A stretch of DNA of 64,000 bases from Alicyclobacillaceae bacterium I2511 (GTDB lineage: Bacteria > Bacillota > Bacilli > Alicyclobacillales > Alicyclobacillaceae). Positions within the stretch are counted from its first letter, which is position 1. The number at the start of each line of letters is the position of its first letter. The notes beneath the pieces were generated by a model. It had not been told where the DNA came from and did not search any database. It saw only the letters and a program-made list of their open reading frames with translations. The stretch is from contig QXHL01000002.1 of the NCBI GenBank assembly GCA_003584005.1, forward strand, positions 1 to 64,000, given 5' to 3'. Positions 21,415-30,716 of the stretch are shown piece after piece. A program made the position numbers and the translations under genes.

Positions 21415-22563
21415 TCAATACATAAAGGGGGTAGCCAGTTCAGCCAAGCGATTATACGCCTCACAGACATCCGTTATAGCAGCCTTGTTTTTTCCTTGCT
21501 GGTACTGGGTAAAAGAATGCCCCAAAACAGCAGCAAATGCGGACAAACTACCTGTGGGATCTACTCTGTCGAGAGATATGTTGTCCGGTTGCTGGGACCT
21601 TGCAGTCTGATAAGCGGTTGTCGCATCCTGACCTGTTCCCCCGTCGCTTAGCACTCCAGTGAGTGCGTTCAGTGCTGTAACCTCGTCTGATAACCACTGT
21701 GAAACCGCTATTTCCATTTGTGGAGAAACAGAAATATTTCCCATGAGAGATTTAGGTTTCCATTGCAGTTTATCTATCCGGACCTTTAATCCTGCACGGC
21801 GTGCCTGGTTTAAAAGAGAACTCAAGTCTTGCAAGCTGATGGCTGGCCGTGCCCATATGTCGTATACCCCTGCAGTTGATTGGTGAATGACACCCTGTCC
21901 GCCATCAGCAGCCCATTTTTTTAGAGCAGCCTCGACTTGCAAGGTCGAACTAAATGGGCCTATTTTTGCCATATAAATCTGTAGTGCAGGAATTTCCAAT
22001 GCGCTTACTGGACTTCCTACTGTGGAAATAGCCGCACTCGAAGCAGACGGCTGTGTTACGTCTGTACCTATTTTAGGCATCTGATGAAACGTAGCCAAAC
22101 TCACACATCCTAGCATTAATCCCACCACCAGTCCTGTTTGAAAGGTGTCTAGTATGCTTTGCCTAGAAACGCTACGAAACCGGGACTGATGTCGACCAAA
22201 CCAAGAATGTATCCGAGTGTATCGGACTGCAGAGTTCGCTAAAACATGATTACCAGTCTTTGAGGGTTGAAGCAGCTGTAGAAGGCTTGTCCGCCACTTT
22301 TCCAGGGTTAACAAGAAGAGCGAATTTGTTCTACAATCCGTAGAACCTCCCCCTAGATAGGGACTGGATGCGTCCTCTGAGAGTTCAACCCCTTGATTGG
22401 TTTTGTATTCCACTACGGACGGTTGCAACCGTGTTCTCTTATGATGACCGGAATCTCTCACAATTATCCACTGTTGATCCCCCATTTTGACGATGATATC
22501 ATGTGCCCGCGTGTCATGGACAACCACCCGTTCTTTCAATTGTCGCATCTCGTTCATCTGCAT
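21415..22563 (-). CDS. spoIIB: SpoIIB-like membrane protein with SPOR domain
   Basis: A 382-residue bitopic protein: cytoplasmic part to about residue 140, one membrane span near 143-160 (TGLVVGLMLGCVSLATF), then an SPOR-type domain at about 194-270 starting LQIYMAKIGPFSS and including KVRIDKLQWKP. SPOR domains bind denuded glycan at septa. Position next to radC-mreB matches B. subtilis spoIIB, which helps engulfment of the forespore. Sequence similarity is weak elsewhere. The ATG at 22563 follows GGAGGTGAG. Confidence 0.75.
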   Translation of the reverse strand: MQMNEMRQLKERVVVHDTRAHDIIVKMGDQQWIIVRDSGHHKRTRLQPSVVEYKTNQGVELSEDASSPYLGGGSTDCRTNSLFLLTLEKWRTSLLQLLQPSKTGNHVLANSAVRYTRIHSWFGRHQSRFRSVSRQSILDTFQTGLVVGLMLGCVSLATFHQMPKIGTDVTQPSASSAAISTVGSPVSALEIPALQIYMAKIGPFSSTLQVEAALKKWAADGGQGVIHQSTAGVYDIWARPAISLQDLSSLLNQARRAGLKVRIDKLQWKPKSLMGNISVSPQMEIAVSQWLSDEVTALNALTGVLSDGGTGQDATTAYQTARSQQPDNISLDRVDPTGSLSAFAAVLGHSFTQYQQGKNKAAITDVCEAYNRLAELATPFMY

Positions 22564-22629
22564 AGACAGTTCTCACCTCCGTAGGAACCTGTAAAAGTCT
22601 ATGAGACTATCACTCGATTTTGAACTAAA

Positions 22630-22665
22630 ATATAAAAAGCCCCCATCCTATGCAATAGGATGGGG
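22630..22665 (-). terminator. Terminator of the 3D-domain gene
   Basis: CCCCATCCTAT-tgc-ATAGGATGGGG followed by GCTTTTTATATTTT on the minus strand, 68 bases after the stop at 22733. Confidence 0.88.
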
Positions 22666-22732
22666 ATAAACATCATAAATTTTAAGTCAATTCCGACAGC
22701 CTAGCCTCTTTGAACCTTGCGATGCCTAGCGA

Positions 22733-23710
22733 CTACTGAACCTCGTAGATCGTTACAGTTCGCACGCCCCACTGGTCTGCTATGGCTTGGGAAGACACAC
22801 AGATATCAATGCGTGTTCCTTGAATTGCCCCCCCCGTATCTTCTGCGCGAACTATGCCAATTCCAGGAATATACAACTTCGTCCCAAAGGGAATAACTGC
22901 TGGGTCTACAGCGATGACCCCTGGTCTCGCAGGGTCACCCGTTGCAGTGATGCCGCCAGCCACGTAGGCTGTGGCAACCACCGTCCAACTGTGCAAAATA
23001 ACAGAACCTGCGTAGCCACGAGATGACACTTGTGGCAACATTGGACGAGGCTTTATACCCACTGCAAGGACCTCATTCTGAACTGGTCGAACCACACGCC
23101 GCCGCGAGTATTCGCCAACCCTGCGCCCATTGATATATTCCTGCACGGTCTTTAATTCAACGGACCCTTTCACACCACGCGTCAGCATTCTAGTTTGGCC
23201 AGCATACAAACGGTCCGTCCGCTGCCGTATGGTCTGAAATTGTAACGTCTCTGTCTTCGTCTGTGTCACGTGGCTTACATGTTGAATGCTGAGCGTCATG
23301 CCAGACGCAACAGAAGCATTCAGCGGTAAGCTGACCCGGTCCGCCGAGGTCAAGCGAATTCCTTGGTCCTTAAGCAACTGACCTACGGTTGTCGCATAGG
23401 AATATAAGTCTACCGTAGCTCCCGCATCCACCAAACGAATGCGATTTGGCCGTCGTATGACAACGGTCATGCCATTCGTTACCGTAGCAGTTACCGATGG
23501 CTGAACTCGATCCTGAAAATCCACCGAAATGTCATGACTTTCTAGAAATCCGTCCAGTTGACCAAAAGTAAATCCACTCACCTGCTTACGTTGCCCATTG
23601 TCCAACACTGTGATGGTTTTATAACCCGTTTTGCCAACCACGGAGGCACAAGTCAAAGCAGCAACCCCAGCGGCCGACACGTACAACAGACGCGACTTCG
23701 GTATGCGCAC
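22733..23710 (-). CDS. Cell-wall protein with DUF348, G5 and 3D domains (YabE/Rpf2-like)
   Basis: A 325-residue secreted or membrane-anchored protein from GTG at 23710, after AGAGGTGGTGAA. N-terminal signal or anchor helix at about residues 8-24, two DUF348 repeats (KTITVLDNGQRKQV and IRLVDAGATVDLYSYATTVG), a G5 domain at about 165-245, and a C-terminal 3D domain with ATAYVAGGITATGDPARPG and RAEDTGGAIQGTRIDICV. The conserved Asp residues form the lytic transglycosylase-like active site. Relatives remodel peptidoglycan in resuscitation or germination. It has its own SigA promoter and terminator. Confidence 0.9.
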   Translation of the reverse strand: MRIPKSRLLYVSAAGVAALTCASVVGKTGYKTITVLDNGQRKQVSGFTFGQLDGFLESHDISVDFQDRVQPSVTATVTNGMTVVIRRPNRIRLVDAGATVDLYSYATTVGQLLKDQGIRLTSADRVSLPLNASVASGMTLSIQHVSHVTQTKTETLQFQTIRQRTDRLYAGQTRMLTRGVKGSVELKTVQEYINGRRVGEYSRRRVVRPVQNEVLAVGIKPRPMLPQVSSRGYAGSVILHSWTVVATAYVAGGITATGDPARPGVIAVDPAVIPFGTKLYIPGIGIVRAEDTGGAIQGTRIDICVSSQAIADQWGVRTVTIYEVQ

Positions 23711-23770
23711 TTCACCACCTCTTTCATATGGAAGAAGAAGGAGAAGGCTGTCGGGAACCGATTCGTTTTC

Positions 23771-23799
23771 ATTATAACGGGCCAAAACCAAGTCCGCAA
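23771..23799 (-). promoter_or_regulatory. SigA promoter of the 3D-domain gene
   Basis: TTGCGG (23794-23799) and TATAAT (23771-23776) are 17 bases apart on the minus strand, about 60 bases before the GTG start. Confidence 0.75.
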
Positions 23800-23899
23800 T
23801 CCAACTTGTACCATTTCACGATCGTTCGACAAATCTAGTGACTATCCGATATTTTTAAAGAAATTTTTTAGCATTTAGCAAACAGATTGCAGAGAATTC

Positions 23900-23928
23900 T
23901 TGAACCCTTTTCGGACAACCTTTATAAT
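23900..23928 (+). promoter_or_regulatory. SigA promoter of the small membrane gene
   Basis: TTGAAC (23900-23905) and a perfect TATAAT (23923-23928) with the ideal 17-base spacer, 37 bases before the start codon. Confidence 0.82.
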
Positions 23929-23965
23929 TAATTTGTCTCTCTGCATTTGCATGGAGGCAGGAGGA

Positions 23966-24157
23966 ATGACTTTGCTGAGATATCTGCGAATGATTGTCTG
24001 GGTTGTGCTGGGAATGGCCCTGCTGGTGGTCGCTTCAGTGGTTCTTTCCGTAATATTTAAGTTCGCAGTTATTTTAGCTCTATTGGCGCTCGCCTATTAC
24101 TGGTTCCGCAAGGCCAGTGGAAATCGGCATCACAAAAAACGTTATGATCGTTGGTAA
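23966..24157 (+). CDS. Small membrane protein (63 aa), unknown
   Basis: A 63-residue product with two closely spaced hydrophobic helices (WVVLGMALLVVASVVLSVIF and FAVILALLALAYYWF) and a strongly basic tail NRHHKKRYDRW. The ATG at 23966 follows GGAGG at 23953. It is flanked by a strong SigA promoter and a perfect terminator, so it is a monocistronic expressed gene on the plus strand, opposite to all its neighbours. I do not recognise the family. Confidence 0.8.
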   Translation: MTLLRYLRMIVWVVLGMALLVVASVVLSVIFKFAVILALLALAYYWFRKASGNRHHKKRYDRW

Positions 24158-24166
24158 CACCCTCAC

Positions 24167-24217
24167 AAAATTAAACAGGGGCCACCGTTGAAATGGCGGT
24201 GGCCCCTGTTTAATTTT
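24167..24217. terminator. Bidirectional terminator between small ORF and murC
   Basis: A perfect 21-base inverted repeat, AAAATTAAACAGGGGCCACC... pairing with 24197-24217, with A and T tracts on both flanks. It serves the plus-strand small gene and the minus-strand murC. Confidence 0.92.
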
Positions 24218-24240
24218 GATTGAAAAAGCCAGTCGACACA

Positions 24241-25635
24241 TCAGTTGGCTACCGCCGACTGTTCCTGTTCATGCAGGGCATTTCCTAGCCTCGCTGCTAC
24301 TTGCCAGATGTCTCCCGCCCCCATGGTCAAGACTAGGTCTCCTTCATGGACTGTAGATAAAAGGTACTCAAATACCTGATCTTTAGTGGAATAGTACCGG
24401 ACGTGGGGATTGCTTTGTAAACGTATTTGGTCTGCCAATTTTTCTGAACTGACCCCTTCGATTCTCCGCTCCCCTGAGGGCGAGTAGATATCTGTTAAAA
24501 CCACCTCATCAGCATCCAAAAAGGACCTTGTAAATTCATCAAATAGAAAATAAGTACGCGTGTAACGCTGCGGCTGAAATACAGCAATAATACGGCGCCC
24601 CGTTGCCTGAGCTCCAGCCAACGTGGCCTGAATTTCCGTTGGATGATGGGCGTAATCGTCTACAATAAGAACCCCAGCTACCTCTGCAATCACCTGAAAT
24701 CGCCGTTTAGCCCCATGAAAATCTGATAAAACTGCGGCAATTTGCCAGAAAGGTAACCCTACCTCTAAACACACCGTGAGGGCTGCCAGCGCATCGAGAA
24801 TGTTGTGTTGACCGGGGACTGATAGTCTAACCTCCCCTAATCGGGCTTCCCCTTGATAAACCACAAAACGACTGCCTCGGTCGACTAATTGTACTTCCCT
24901 ACCAATGATGTCTGCTGGAGCATCAATGGCAAAAGTCTGAACTCGACAACGTGCAAAAGAACGCAGTGACTGAGATTTTCGGTCCGCCGCAGAAATTACG
25001 CACAATCCCTGAGGAGCCACGTTTCCAATAAATTCCCCATAAGCGTGACACAAGTTCTCAAAATTTCCATCATAGTATTCTAAATGATCTGGTTCAATGT
25101 TTGTAACAACGGCAATTTGTGGACGGTAATTCAAAAATGATCCATCACTCTCATCAGCCTCAGCAACTAAAAATTGCCCCGTCCCGGCTTTAGCATTTTC
25201 GCCAATATCTCTGACTATTCCACCAACCACAAAGGTGGGATCTAATCCGCAGCGCTCCATTATAAAAGCAATCATCGATGTCGTAGTGGTTTTTCCATGT
25301 GCACCTGCAACTGCAATTCCTAATCGATCATTCATTAGCCGTGCCAGCATCTCCGAGCGATGTATAACCGGAATATGCAGCCTTCTGGCAGCTTCCAATT
25401 CCACATTATCCTGTGGTAGCGCGGTACTGTAAACGACCAAATCGGCCTCCTTGACATGTGAAGGATCATGGCCCCGGAAAATTGTTGCCCCTCTGTCACT
25501 TAATCGATGAATCAACTCTTGGTCACTTAAGTCCGATCCCGTTACCTGATAGCCCATGTCCAACATCACGCGAGCAATGGCGCTCATACCATACCCACCA
25601 ATGCCGACGAAGTGCACATGCTCTGGTCGTTTCAC
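24241..25635 (-). CDS. murC: UDP-N-acetylmuramate--L-alanine ligase
   Basis: A Mur ligase of about 464 residues that adds L-Ala to UDP-MurNAc with ATP in the cytoplasm. N-terminal HFVGIGGYGMSAIA binds the nucleotide sugar. The ATP loop is GAHGKTTTTSM, the carbamylated-Lys and Mg region is EADESDGSF and EPDHLEYYDG, and DDYAHHPTEI is the family signature. GTG at 25635, after GAAGGACGG, is the likely start; GTG at 25644 is possible. It is placed between folC and the spoIIB-like gene, as is not usual in B. subtilis. Confidence 0.96.
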   Translation of the reverse strand: MKRPEHVHFVGIGGYGMSAIARVMLDMGYQVTGSDLSDQELIHRLSDRGATIFRGHDPSHVKEADLVVYSTALPQDNVELEAARRLHIPVIHRSEMLARLMNDRLGIAVAGAHGKTTTTSMIAFIMERCGLDPTFVVGGIVRDIGENAKAGTGQFLVAEADESDGSFLNYRPQIAVVTNIEPDHLEYYDGNFENLCHAYGEFIGNVAPQGLCVISAADRKSQSLRSFARCRVQTFAIDAPADIIGREVQLVDRGSRFVVYQGEARLGEVRLSVPGQHNILDALAALTVCLEVGLPFWQIAAVLSDFHGAKRRFQVIAEVAGVLIVDDYAHHPTEIQATLAGAQATGRRIIAVFQPQRYTRTYFLFDEFTRSFLDADEVVLTDIYSPSGERRIEGVSSEKLADQIRLQSNPHVRYYSTKDQVFEYLLSTVHEGDLVLTMGAGDIWQVAARLGNALHEQEQSAVAN

Positions 25636-25662
25636 GCACCACACCGTCCTTCGACCTTAGTT

Positions 25663-26955
25663 TCACGACTGATAGATAGCCTGCCTCGCTTCGTTAACAG
25701 TATACAAAGACCCCCAGCAACAAACAGGACTTCTATAATCTAATGCTTCATCTATGGCTTCCGCCACACCCGAAACAATGCGCACTGGCACAGATGTCAA
25801 AAGACGTGCCTGTGCTGCAAGAACTTCTGGCACCTCAGCCCGGTCCACTGCGGGAGCTGTGCAGAGAACCACCTTAGCTAACGGCAAAACAAAACGCATC
25901 ATCTCGAGGGCGCGTTTATCGTGCAAAATCCCTAACACCATCACCCACCCAGTATGAAAATTCCAGTGATGCCCATAGTCCACTAGAGATTGCGCGAGGC
26001 GTCGAGCGCCCTCCTCATTATGGGCTCCATCCAGCACAATAGGAACACCCCCCAAGGATAGTCGTTCAAAACGGCCTGGCCAACGCGTTAATTCCACGCC
26101 CGACCTTAATTGAAGTGATGTCAATGGGGGAACTGTCTTGTCCTGGCAAGCCACTTCATACACAGCCAAAGCTACCGCTGCATTCTCTACTTGATGCAAT
26201 CCAAACAGGGGCAATGTCAGTCCGACCAAATCAAAATTGTGACCTCTGTAAGTAAAAATTTGTTCCCCTTGATTTGTAATCCATCCCACACCATCAAAAT
26301 CTTTACCTTTCACCCATAATGAACAACCTTGGGCGTTCACCGCATCTTCAATCACCCGCAAACTGATGTCTTGGGCTGCCGTCACCATTGGAATTCCAGG
26401 TTTAACAATACCCGCCTTGTCTGTTGCAATATTGCGCAACGTTGGGCCTAAAATGTCGATGTGATCATAACTCACATTGGTGATGGCTGTCACCTCTGGA
26501 AGGACAATATTTGTCGAATCATATCTTCCCCCCAGTCCCGTCTCCCAAACAACCACCTGTGCACCCTGCTGTCGAAAAAACAGCAGCGCGATAATCGTCA
26601 AAGCTTCGAATTCAGTGAGTGGTTCTGACCCCGCACTTTGCTGCGCCAAACGCACCTGATTCGCAAACTGTTCCAAAGCGTGCTCAGTTATCTGCTCTCC
26701 AGCCACCTCAAAACGAGCCCGATAGCCATCAAAAGCTGGCGAAGTAAAGGTGCCCACCCGCGCGGTTTGATTCATCAAGGAGGTTAAATATGCGCATACG
26801 GAGCCTTTCCCATTTGTGCCGGCAATGTGCAAAAAACGCAAGACTCGTTCTGGGTGATGTAGCCTCTCTAGTACTTGTAAAGTCCTGTCCAGGCCTGGTT
26901 TGATACCAAATCGCTGCAGGGAGTGCAACCACGTCACCCCCGACTGCTCGCCCAT
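25663..26955 (-). CDS. folC: Folylpolyglutamate synthase / dihydrofolate synthase
   Basis: A 430-residue Mur-ligase-fold enzyme from ATG at 26955, after CAGGAG. It adds glutamate to folates, and dihydropteroate in bifunctional members. The P-loop is IAGTNGKGSVCAYL, with TSPAFDGYRARFEV, ETGLGGRYDSTN and LDGAHNEEGARR. It follows valS as in B. subtilis and lies 28 bases before murC. Confidence 0.95.
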   Translation of the reverse strand: MGEQSGVTWLHSLQRFGIKPGLDRTLQVLERLHHPERVLRFLHIAGTNGKGSVCAYLTSLMNQTARVGTFTSPAFDGYRARFEVAGEQITEHALEQFANQVRLAQQSAGSEPLTEFEALTIIALLFFRQQGAQVVVWETGLGGRYDSTNIVLPEVTAITNVSYDHIDILGPTLRNIATDKAGIVKPGIPMVTAAQDISLRVIEDAVNAQGCSLWVKGKDFDGVGWITNQGEQIFTYRGHNFDLVGLTLPLFGLHQVENAAVALAVYEVACQDKTVPPLTSLQLRSGVELTRWPGRFERLSLGGVPIVLDGAHNEEGARRLAQSLVDYGHHWNFHTGWVMVLGILHDKRALEMMRFVLPLAKVVLCTAPAVDRAEVPEVLAAQARLLTSVPVRIVSGVAEAIDEALDYRSPVCCWGSLYTVNEARQAIYQS

Positions 26956-27046
26956 GGCTGTCATCTCCTGTCCCATCCCGTTTTGCCCATGCTAGTGCAC
27001 ACTCGAAAAGTAATGCTCCATTTCATCTAGCGCGCAACTATCCTTA

Positions 27047-29710
27047 TTACTGGGATTGAAACCAGTCCATGCGTTGGCGAACCCGCTGCAGTTTCTCTTG
27101 ATAGTCCACCAGTTTATTTCTTTCAGATGTGACAACATCAGACGGAGCCTTCTCCACAAATTTGCTGTTATTTAATTTCTTTTCTGCACGTTGAACCTCT
27201 CCCTGTAACCGAACGACATCCTTTCCCAGGCGTTCCAATTCGGTCCCTACATCCACAAGCCCGGCCAATGGAACATAGAGTTGGGCGCCAGATACCACGG
27301 CAGACAGGGCAAGTCGAGGAATGTCACCCTGCGTATGAATTACCAAATCAGCCACGTGACAAAACCGCTGGATATACAAACGAGAACGGATTAAAATAGA
27401 CTCAGTGTCAGATTGCTCCGTCTGTATTTCCATTGTGATCTCGCGTCCCGGGGAAATTCCCAGCTCAGACCGAATATTGCGTCCAGCCCGCACGACTTCC
27501 TGTACCAAACCAACTTCCTTTTCCGCCTCTACCGAAACCCATTGCGCTTGCGTTTGTGGCCACTGTGTGACAATTAAGGCTTGCTCCCGTTGTGGCAGGG
27601 AGCGCCATATTTCTTCTGTGACGAAAGGAATGAATGGGTGCAAAAGTCGTAGTAACCCGTCCAATACAGTGTGCAGTACTGCCTGGGTTTGCAGCTTCAT
27701 CTCTGCATCCTGGCCATACAAGGATAACTTGGCAAACTCAATATACCAATCGCAAAAGTCATCCCAGGCGAAGTTATAGAGTCTTCGACCAGCTTCCCCA
27801 AAGTCATACCCATCCAGAAAATTCGAGACCGATTCAATGGTATCGTTGAGTCGATGTAAAATCCATCGATCTACTGCTTGCAGTCGGGACTTGTCTAGTG
27901 GTGCCATCACCCCGTCTGCAGAAAGGTTCAATAGCACAAAGCGGGACGCGTTCCACAACTTGTTAATAAAGTTGCGCGATCCTTCTACCTTTTCCCAATG
28001 AAAACGCTGATCATTACCAGGCGTTGTTCCTGTGGCTAAAGTGAATCGCAAAGCGTCCGCTCCATATCTTTCAATAACATCCAGGGGATCTACACCGTTT
28101 CCGAGACTTTTAGACATCTTTTTCCCATCTTCTGCTCGAATAAGACCGTGCAGGACGACGTCCTGGAAGGGCATGTGTTCTGTAAACTCCAGACCCATAA
28201 ATACCATTCGTGCCACCCAAAAAAACAAAATATCGTATCCAGTCATTAATGCACTGGTGGGAAAGTAGCGTAAAAAATCCTCGCTTTGCTGCGGCCAGCC
28301 CAAGGTAGAGAAAGGCCACAAAGCGGAGGAAAACCAGGTATCTAAGACATCCTCATCTTGGTGAATATTTGCACTATGACAAAACTCACAAGTAGTCAGT
28401 TCCTCCCTACTGACATTAATTTGTCCGCAGTCATCACAATACCAGGCTGGAATACGATGACCCCACCAAAGTTGTCTTGAAATGCACCAGTCTCTAACGT
28501 TCTCCAACCAGTGAATGAAAACTTTTTGGAATCGTTCAGGTACAAAGTTCAAGTTTTGCGCCTCAACGCCAGCAAGTGCAGGACGTGCCAATTCTTCCAT
28601 ACGAACAAACCACTGCGTAGACAGGAATGGCTCTACAACGGTGTTACAACGGCTGCAATGTCCCACTGCGTGGACCATGTCTTCTTCTCGTTCCAGATAT
28701 CCACCCGCCTTGAGGTCTGCCACTACCTGCACCCGGGCCTGCTCGCGAGTGAGTCCGGCATAAGGACCCGCCAAAGCATTGAGTTTGCCATCGGCATCAA
28801 TACACTGTGGCATGTCCAAGTGGTGCCGTTGCCCCACCTCGAAATCGTTCGGATCATGGGCAGGTGTAATTTTTACACAGCCAGTTCCAAACTCCGGATC
28901 CACATAGGTATCTGTAATAATAGGAATAACGCTATTTGTAAGAGGTAGGTGCAACGTCTGGCCCACCAAGGAAACGTACCGCTCATCTGCTGGATGGACT
29001 GCCACCGCCACATCGGCAAACATTGTTTCCGGACGAGTGGTGGCTACAATCACAGCCTGGTCGTCAACCCCCGTCAGATAACGAACATAGTACAATCTCG
29101 CGGATATATCCTGATGCTCCACCTCAATGTCGGAAAGAGCGGTTGCACAGCGCGGACACCAGTTAATAATGCGTTTACCTCGATAAATCATTCCCTTTTC
29201 ATATAACCGTACGAACACCTCACGCACTGCCGTAGAAAGTCCGTCATCCATCGTAAAACGTTGTCTAGACCAGTCACAGGAAGAACCCAAAGCACGGATT
29301 TGATCTGTAATTAAGCTTCCAAATTTTTGCTTCCACTCCCAAACTCGTTTTACAAACACTTCTCTGCCCAAATCATTTCGAGATAAAGATTCCTGTTCCT
29401 GCAATGTTTTCTCCACGCGCGTCTGTGTAGCAATTCCCGCGTGGTCTGTACCAGGTACCCATACCACATCGAACCCTACCATACGTTTATAACGAATGAC
29501 AATGTCTTGTAGGGTATTGTCCCAAGCGTGCCCCAAGTGCAAAGAACCAGTGACATTAGGGGGAGGCATTACAATAGAAAACGGACGCTTGCTCAAGTCA
29601 GGACGAGGTTGAAAATAGCCCCCTTGTTCCCACAACTGATAAATTTCTTTTTCAACTGTCTGAGGCACATACACGGAAGCCAGAGACCTATTGGATGGAC
29701 CGTTTGGCAT
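27047..29710 (-). CDS. valS: Valyl-tRNA synthetase
   Basis: An 887-residue class I synthetase from ATG at 29710, after GGGGGGAG. The HIGH-type motif is TGSLHLGHAWDN and KMSKS is intact in GKKMSKSLGNG. It has the editing (CP1) domain with TTRPETMFADVAVAV, an anticodon-binding domain and a C-terminal coiled coil ending in the WFQSQ region. It charges tRNA-Val with valine. Controlled by the T-box riboswitch directly upstream. Confidence 0.97.
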   Translation of the reverse strand: MPNGPSNRSLASVYVPQTVEKEIYQLWEQGGYFQPRPDLSKRPFSIVMPPPNVTGSLHLGHAWDNTLQDIVIRYKRMVGFDVVWVPGTDHAGIATQTRVEKTLQEQESLSRNDLGREVFVKRVWEWKQKFGSLITDQIRALGSSCDWSRQRFTMDDGLSTAVREVFVRLYEKGMIYRGKRIINWCPRCATALSDIEVEHQDISARLYYVRYLTGVDDQAVIVATTRPETMFADVAVAVHPADERYVSLVGQTLHLPLTNSVIPIITDTYVDPEFGTGCVKITPAHDPNDFEVGQRHHLDMPQCIDADGKLNALAGPYAGLTREQARVQVVADLKAGGYLEREEDMVHAVGHCSRCNTVVEPFLSTQWFVRMEELARPALAGVEAQNLNFVPERFQKVFIHWLENVRDWCISRQLWWGHRIPAWYCDDCGQINVSREELTTCEFCHSANIHQDEDVLDTWFSSALWPFSTLGWPQQSEDFLRYFPTSALMTGYDILFFWVARMVFMGLEFTEHMPFQDVVLHGLIRAEDGKKMSKSLGNGVDPLDVIERYGADALRFTLATGTTPGNDQRFHWEKVEGSRNFINKLWNASRFVLLNLSADGVMAPLDKSRLQAVDRWILHRLNDTIESVSNFLDGYDFGEAGRRLYNFAWDDFCDWYIEFAKLSLYGQDAEMKLQTQAVLHTVLDGLLRLLHPFIPFVTEEIWRSLPQREQALIVTQWPQTQAQWVSVEAEKEVGLVQEVVRAGRNIRSELGISPGREITMEIQTEQSDTESILIRSRLYIQRFCHVADLVIHTQGDIPRLALSAVVSGAQLYVPLAGLVDVGTELERLGKDVVRLQGEVQRAEKKLNNSKFVEKAPSDVVTSERNKLVDYQEKLQRVRQRMDWFQSQ

Positions 29711-29731
29711 AAGCAACTCCCCCCATAACAA

Positions 29732-30006
29732 AGCCTTCCGCCCTGAGTCAGGATGGAAGGCCGATTATATCCCGCCGCGGTACCCCTGAATTTTCGACAC
29801 GACAGCGACGGCAAAAGACTAACGTCCAGAATCTATCTAGCCGCGCGGGGTGTGAACCCTCGACCATAGATAACGGAATGACCCGGTTCGCCACAGCTCC
29901 AAGATGACCTTCAGGTGGGGAAACTAACGGGATTCAACCAAGCCCGCTCTCTTTTAAGTGCCCACACCTTGCACCTTCTTATCCTCACCGTTGTCAGAAT
30001 CAACTT
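29732..30006 (-). promoter_or_regulatory. T-box riboswitch of valS
   Basis: The leader has stem I closed by GATAA/TTATC, an apical AGAGAG and GGTTGAA region, and a specifier loop with GTC followed by A (29880-29882), a valine codon. Near the 3' end comes AGGGGTACCGCGG, the T-box core, followed by the terminator GCCTTCC...GGAAGGC-TTTGTT (29727-29761). Uncharged tRNA-Val would stabilise the antiterminator. The bulge reads GGGT where UGGN is usual. Confidence 0.88.
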
Positions 30007-30012
30007 TGTTAG

Positions 30013-30042
30013 ATCTTAGCAAGACTTTCAACCCTTTGTCAA
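30013..30042 (-). promoter_or_regulatory. SigA promoter of the valS T-box transcript
   Basis: Consensus TTGACA (30037-30042), 18-base spacer with TG before the -10, and TAAGAT (30013-30018). It starts transcription just ahead of stem I. Confidence 0.8.
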
Positions 30043-30092
30043 GGACATAGACTACAGAAACTCAGGGAGATCCCGTTGCGTCTTGCATATGT

Positions 30093-30617
30093 TTATCGTC
30101 GACCGCGTTTTTTCTTGTTGTGATGGACTCTTCGCTGAACTGTTGACGATTGAACGTCTCGCTCAGATCTATGTTTCGCTTCCCTGTCCATGCGCTTTTG
30201 TTCTGACCACAGAGATAGTCGTAAATAGGCATAAGCAACGGCAACCCCCAGTAGCACACCAAAAACATTCAATTGAATAAATTGGCCCAGTTGTCCACTA
30301 TGCAATGCTACAGTCAAATCATGCTCTGCAAATATCTCAAGCGCAAGATCCAGTACAAACATTGCAGCCACGCCCAATAACGCATTGAGCAATCGACGTT
30401 CTTTTGCCCTTGGGATGACCAAATATGAAATCACCATCAAGACCACGGGAACAGACTGTAAAACGGGATAACGCAAATAGTGAAATCCCAACCACTGTAA
30501 AATTGTCAAAGCCACAACGGAAGCTCCCGTGAATCTCCAATAAATTCCGTGCCATATCCCATTATTACTCGCTGAGTCCCTCATGCAATCCCGCCCTCTA
30601 TCGTTTGTCTTGTCCAT
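30093..30617 (-). CDS. Membrane protein of unknown function
   Basis: About 174 residues with four hydrophobic helices (ASVVALTILQWLGF, VLQSVPVVLMVISYLVI, LLNALLGVAAMFVLDLAL, LNVFGVLLGVAVAYAYL) and a long basic C-terminus ending HHNKKKRGRR. I do not recognise a family. The start is uncertain: ATG at 30617 follows GGAAG, ATG at 30584 follows GAGGGCGGG. It stands alone upstream of the valS leader, where B. subtilis has ysxE; there is no similarity to that kinase-like protein. Confidence 0.7.
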   Translation of the reverse strand: MDKTNDRGRDCMRDSASNNGIWHGIYWRFTGASVVALTILQWLGFHYLRYPVLQSVPVVLMVISYLVIPRAKERRLLNALLGVAAMFVLDLALEIFAEHDLTVALHSGQLGQFIQLNVFGVLLGVAVAYAYLRLSLWSEQKRMDREAKHRSERDVQSSTVQRRVHHNKKKRGRR

Positions 30618-30637
30618 CTTATCAACTTCCGGGCGTG

Positions 30638-30666
30638 TTGTCATGGTCTTGCATTGCATATACATA
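30638..30666 (+). promoter_or_regulatory. Possible promoter of the 53-aa membrane gene
   Basis: TTGTCA (30638-30643) and TACATA (30661-30666), 17 bases apart, about 50 bases before the start at 30717. Confidence 0.4.
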
Positions 30667-30716
30667 AAACGCCCGGATTGTTTACGGACAATGAAAAAAC
30701 AAAAGGAGCGACACAG

